From positions 1 to 7,372 of the forward strand of contig JAKAXP010000116.1 in NCBI GenBank assembly GCA_021816545.1: a DNA stretch of 7,372 bases, read 5' to 3'. The stretch is from Bacteroidota bacterium. GTDB taxonomy: Bacteria > Bacteroidota > Bacteroidia > Bacteroidales > VadinHA17. Shown here piece by piece: positions 4,739 to 7,372 of this stretch (the first letter of the stretch is position 1; every line of letters starts with the position of its first letter). The position numbers and the translations under genes are program-made. The notes under the pieces are model-generated. The model saw only the letters and a list, made by a program, of their open reading frames with translations. It did no database searches and was not told the origin of the DNA.

Positions 4739-7372
4739 ATGAAAAGAAATTTTTCTGCAGCATTGATTTTTGCAGCGCTCTTCTTAAGCGCAGGCGGAAC
4801 TCTGAGAGGCATTGATACATCCGATACCAGGATGCTGTCGCAGCCTGCTGTGAGCAAGTCACACATCGCATTCATCTATGCGGAGGATCTCTGGGTGATG
4901 AATGCTGACGGAAGCAATCCCAGGAGGCTGACCGTGGATGAAGGGATTGAAGGCGAACCATGCTTCTCCCCTGACGGCGGCCTGATTGCCTTCAGCGCCC
5001 AGTATGACGGAAACACGGATGTTTTCGTGGTACCCGTGACGGGGGGTGTGCCCCGGAGGCTTACCTGGCATCCGGGTGGTGATGCGGCAAGAGGCTTCAC
5101 ACCTGACGGGAAGAAGGTCCTCTTCATTTCGCAAAGGTCAGTATTTACCGGGAGGTACTCACAGCTCTTCACTGTGGGGACAGACGGCGGATACCCTGAG
5201 AAGCTCGAGATACCCAACGCATATTATGCATCCTGGTCACCCGATGGAAGCAGGATGGCTTACACCCCGATAGCTCCGGCACATGCCCAGTGGAAAAACT
5301 ACAGGGGCGGGACAATCTCGACAATCTGGCTCTACACCTTTGCCGACCGCTCAGTCATAAAGGTGCCGAAACCTGTTGAGGGGTGCAATGACACTGACCC
5401 GATGTGGCTGGGTGACAGGATATATTTCCTGAGTGACCGCAACGGCGAATTCAACCTCTTCTCATGCAACGGAACCGGCGGTGACCTTAAGCAGCATACG
5501 TACTTCACCGACTTCCCGGTGCTGAAGGCATCAGGCACTCAAGGAACTGTCATCCTCGAACAGGCAGGATACCTTCACAGGTTTGATATCGCCTCCGGCG
5601 AAACGAAGAAACTGAAAGTATCAATTGCCGCCGACCTGCTTGAGCTCCGGCCGCGATACCTCCAGGGAGCCGGATACATCCGCAGCGCCTACATCTCACC
5701 AACGGGAAGCCGCGCCGTCTTCGGATACAGGGGAGAGATAATCACCCTGCCCGCAGAAAAGGGAGACCCGAGGAACATCACCCAGACAACAGGTGTACAT
5801 GAGAAATATCCCTCATGGTCACCTGACGGCAAAACCATTGCATATTTTTCCGACGCTACGGGTGAATACACACTTCAACTCAAATCCCAGGACGGCAAAG
5901 GGGAACCTAAGGTGTTCAAACTGCCGGGGACAGGATTCTATGCCTTCCCTGAGTGGTCACCTGACAGCAAGAAGATAACCTTCACCGACAACGGCAGGAA
6001 TCTCTGGCTCCTTGACATCGCGTCCACATCAATAAAGAAGATTGATACAGATGAGATGTATTTCCCGGGACCGTTCAGGGAGATGCACGGCGACTGGTCA
6101 TCAGACTCGAAATGGATTGTCTACACCAGGATGCTGAACAGCTTCTTCAGGGTGGTTTGCCTCTACTCGGTTGACCAGCAGAAATCATTTCCCGTCACTG
6201 ACGGGCTGAGTGACGCCACAGATCCTGTCTTTGATCCCAGCGGGGACTATTTATATTTCCTGGCCTCAACTGACGCAGGCCCGGTAATAAACTGGTTCGA
6301 CCTGTCAAGTGCCGACATGCGGATGACCAGCTCGATATACCTCGTAACCCTGAGAAAGGATATCCTTTCCCCGTTTGTAAAGGAGAGCGATGAGGAGAAG
6401 GGAACTGAAGACAAGGCTGATGCTGAAAAGACTGCTGCACCCGCCCCTGAAAAAGGATCTGCGAAAGGTGCATCAAAGGTTGCGGCAAAAGCTCCTGTCG
6501 CTGAAAAGAGCGATCTTCCCAGGATCGAGACAGACGGGTTGCAGGACAGGATTGTCAGCGTGCCCGTTTCTGCCGGCAGCTACAGGGAACTTGGTGTTGC
6601 AGGAAAGGGTGAAATCCTTTACATAGCCGGTGACGAGGGAGAAAAGTCTGTTCTTCATAAATACAGCCTTGCTGACAGGAAGGACGAGGAGGTGATGGAG
6701 CTTGATACATACCTTGTCTCAGCTGACGCAAAAAAGATGCTTTATGTTAAGGGGCAGACCTTCGGTATAACAGCAGCAGGCCGAAAACCGGAGCCGGGCA
6801 AGGGCATCCTCAATACCGGTGCACTGTCTGTCAGGATTGACCCGGCTTCTGAATGGCCGCAGATATTTGATGAGGCATGGAGGATCAACCGCGACTATTT
6901 CTATGATCCGGGAATGCACGGTGCTGACTGGAAGGCAATGAAGGAGAAGTATTCACAGTTCCTCCCCCACCTTACCTGCCGGAGCGATCTCAACAGGGTG
7001 ATACAGTGGATGTGCAGCGAGCTCGGAGTAGGCCATCACAGGGTTGGCGGAGGTGACAGGCTGAACAACCCCGCGAGGGTTGGCGGAGGACTCCTCGGTG
7101 CAGACTTCTCGCTGGAGAACAACAGGTACAGGCTGAAAAAGATCTACGGCGGCCTTAACTGGAATCCGGATCTAAGGTCACCGCTCACCGAACCAGGACT
7201 CAATGTGAAAACCGGTGAATATATCCTTGCAATTGACGGCCGCGATCTGACGGCAGATAAAAACATTCACAGCTTCCTGGAGAACACTGACGGAAAGATT
7301 GTTGAGCTCACGGTTGGTCCGAACCCCGATTATAACGGCTCACGTGTAATAAAGGTTGTACCGGTTGGCAAC
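4739..7372 (+). CDS. Tricorn-type S41 protease, secreted (3' partial)
   Basis: First 878 codons of a large protease; no stop occurs before the window edge. Tricorn enzymes degrade peptides of modest length. Residues 1 to about 24 (MKRN, then a hydrophobic stretch) look like a signal peptide, so this copy should be exported to periplasm or surface, unlike the cytosolic archaeal enzyme. Beta-propeller repeats follow, with SPDG-like motifs at 77-80, 121-124, 167-170, 361-364, 407-410, 454-457 and 499-502, fitting the two propellers of tricorn. A Lys/Glu/Ala/Pro-rich linker spans about 548-592. The C1 domain (about 708-773, FDEAWRINRDYFYDPGMHG onward) includes GVGHHRVGGGD (763-773), whose His766 should equal tricorn His746. 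A PDZ-like domain starts near 780 (RVGGGLLGADF, later GEYILAIDGRDL). The C2 domain with nucleophile Ser965 and Glu1023 equivalents lies beyond the window, so activity cannot be judged. Starts 2 nt after the dehydrogenase stop. Confidence 0.93.
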   Translation, partial: MKRNFSAALIFAALFLSAGGTLRGIDTSDTRMLSQPAVSKSHIAFIYAEDLWVMNADGSNPRRLTVDEGIEGEPCFSPDGGLIAFSAQYDGNTDVFVVPVTGGVPRRLTWHPGGDAARGFTPDGKKVLFISQRSVFTGRYSQLFTVGTDGGYPEKLEIPNAYYASWSPDGSRMAYTPIAPAHAQWKNYRGGTISTIWLYTFADRSVIKVPKPVEGCNDTDPMWLGDRIYFLSDRNGEFNLFSCNGTGGDLKQHTYFTDFPVLKASGTQGTVILEQAGYLHRFDIASGETKKLKVSIAADLLELRPRYLQGAGYIRSAYISPTGSRAVFGYRGEIITLPAEKGDPRNITQTTGVHEKYPSWSPDGKTIAYFSDATGEYTLQLKSQDGKGEPKVFKLPGTGFYAFPEWSPDSKKITFTDNGRNLWLLDIASTSIKKIDTDEMYFPGPFREMHGDWSSDSKWIVYTRMLNSFFRVVCLYSVDQQKSFPVTDGLSDATDPVFDPSGDYLYFLASTDAGPVINWFDLSSADMRMTSSIYLVTLRKDILSPFVKESDEEKGTEDKADAEKTAAPAPEKGSAKGASKVAAKAPVAEKSDLPRIETDGLQDRIVSVPVSAGSYRELGVAGKGEILYIAGDEGEKSVLHKYSLADRKDEEVMELDTYLVSADAKKMLYVKGQTFGITAAGRKPEPGKGILNTGALSVRIDPASEWPQIFDEAWRINRDYFYDPGMHGADWKAMKEKYSQFLPHLTCRSDLNRVIQWMCSELGVGHHRVGGGDRLNNPARVGGGLLGADFSLENNRYRLKKIYGGLNWNPDLRSPLTEPGLNVKTGEYILAIDGRDLTADKNIHSFLENTDGKIVELTVGPNPDYNGSRVIKVVPVGN

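Overview
The window looks like an ordinary chromosomal stretch from a member of the Bacteroidota, probably order Bacteroidales or a relative. The evidence is a PorT-type outer-membrane protein (type IX secretion, confined to this phylum), a UbiE/MenG quinone methyltransferase, translation starts without clear Shine-Dalgarno sequences, a TAnnTTTG-like promoter element, and a secreted tricorn-type S41 protease of the kind common in this phylum. Base composition is about half G+C by eye, with many AGG arginine codons across the genes. I cannot place it to genus.

Layout. (1) 2-709, plus: 3' part of a SpoU/TrmH RNA ribose methyltransferase, cut by the window edge. (2) 700-827: a compact repeat region between convergent genes. 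Four GGCARTA heptamers on the plus strand face three similar heptamers on the minus strand across a 52-nt spacer, and a perfect 25-bp palindrome abuts them. (3) 3819-789, minus: a probable three-gene operon ubiE/menG - porT - FAD-dependent oxidoreductase, with only 2 nt between the last two genes. (4) 3820-3971: divergent intergenic region that should hold the promoters for both directions. (5) 3972-7372, plus: a short-chain dehydrogenase followed 2 nt later by a tricorn-protease homologue that runs off the right edge, missing its catalytic-serine domain.

How the genes fit together: UbiE makes menaquinone for anaerobic or microaerobic respiration, PorT helps build the type IX secretion machinery in the outer membrane, and the tricorn homologue is probably an exported peptide-degrading enzyme. 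These are housekeeping and envelope functions rather than one pathway. I found no CRISPR array, transposase, phage gene, tRNA or rRNA, and no convincing new multi-gene system. The most unusual structure is the inverted heptamer-repeat element at 700-827, which supplies the stop codons of both flanking genes.
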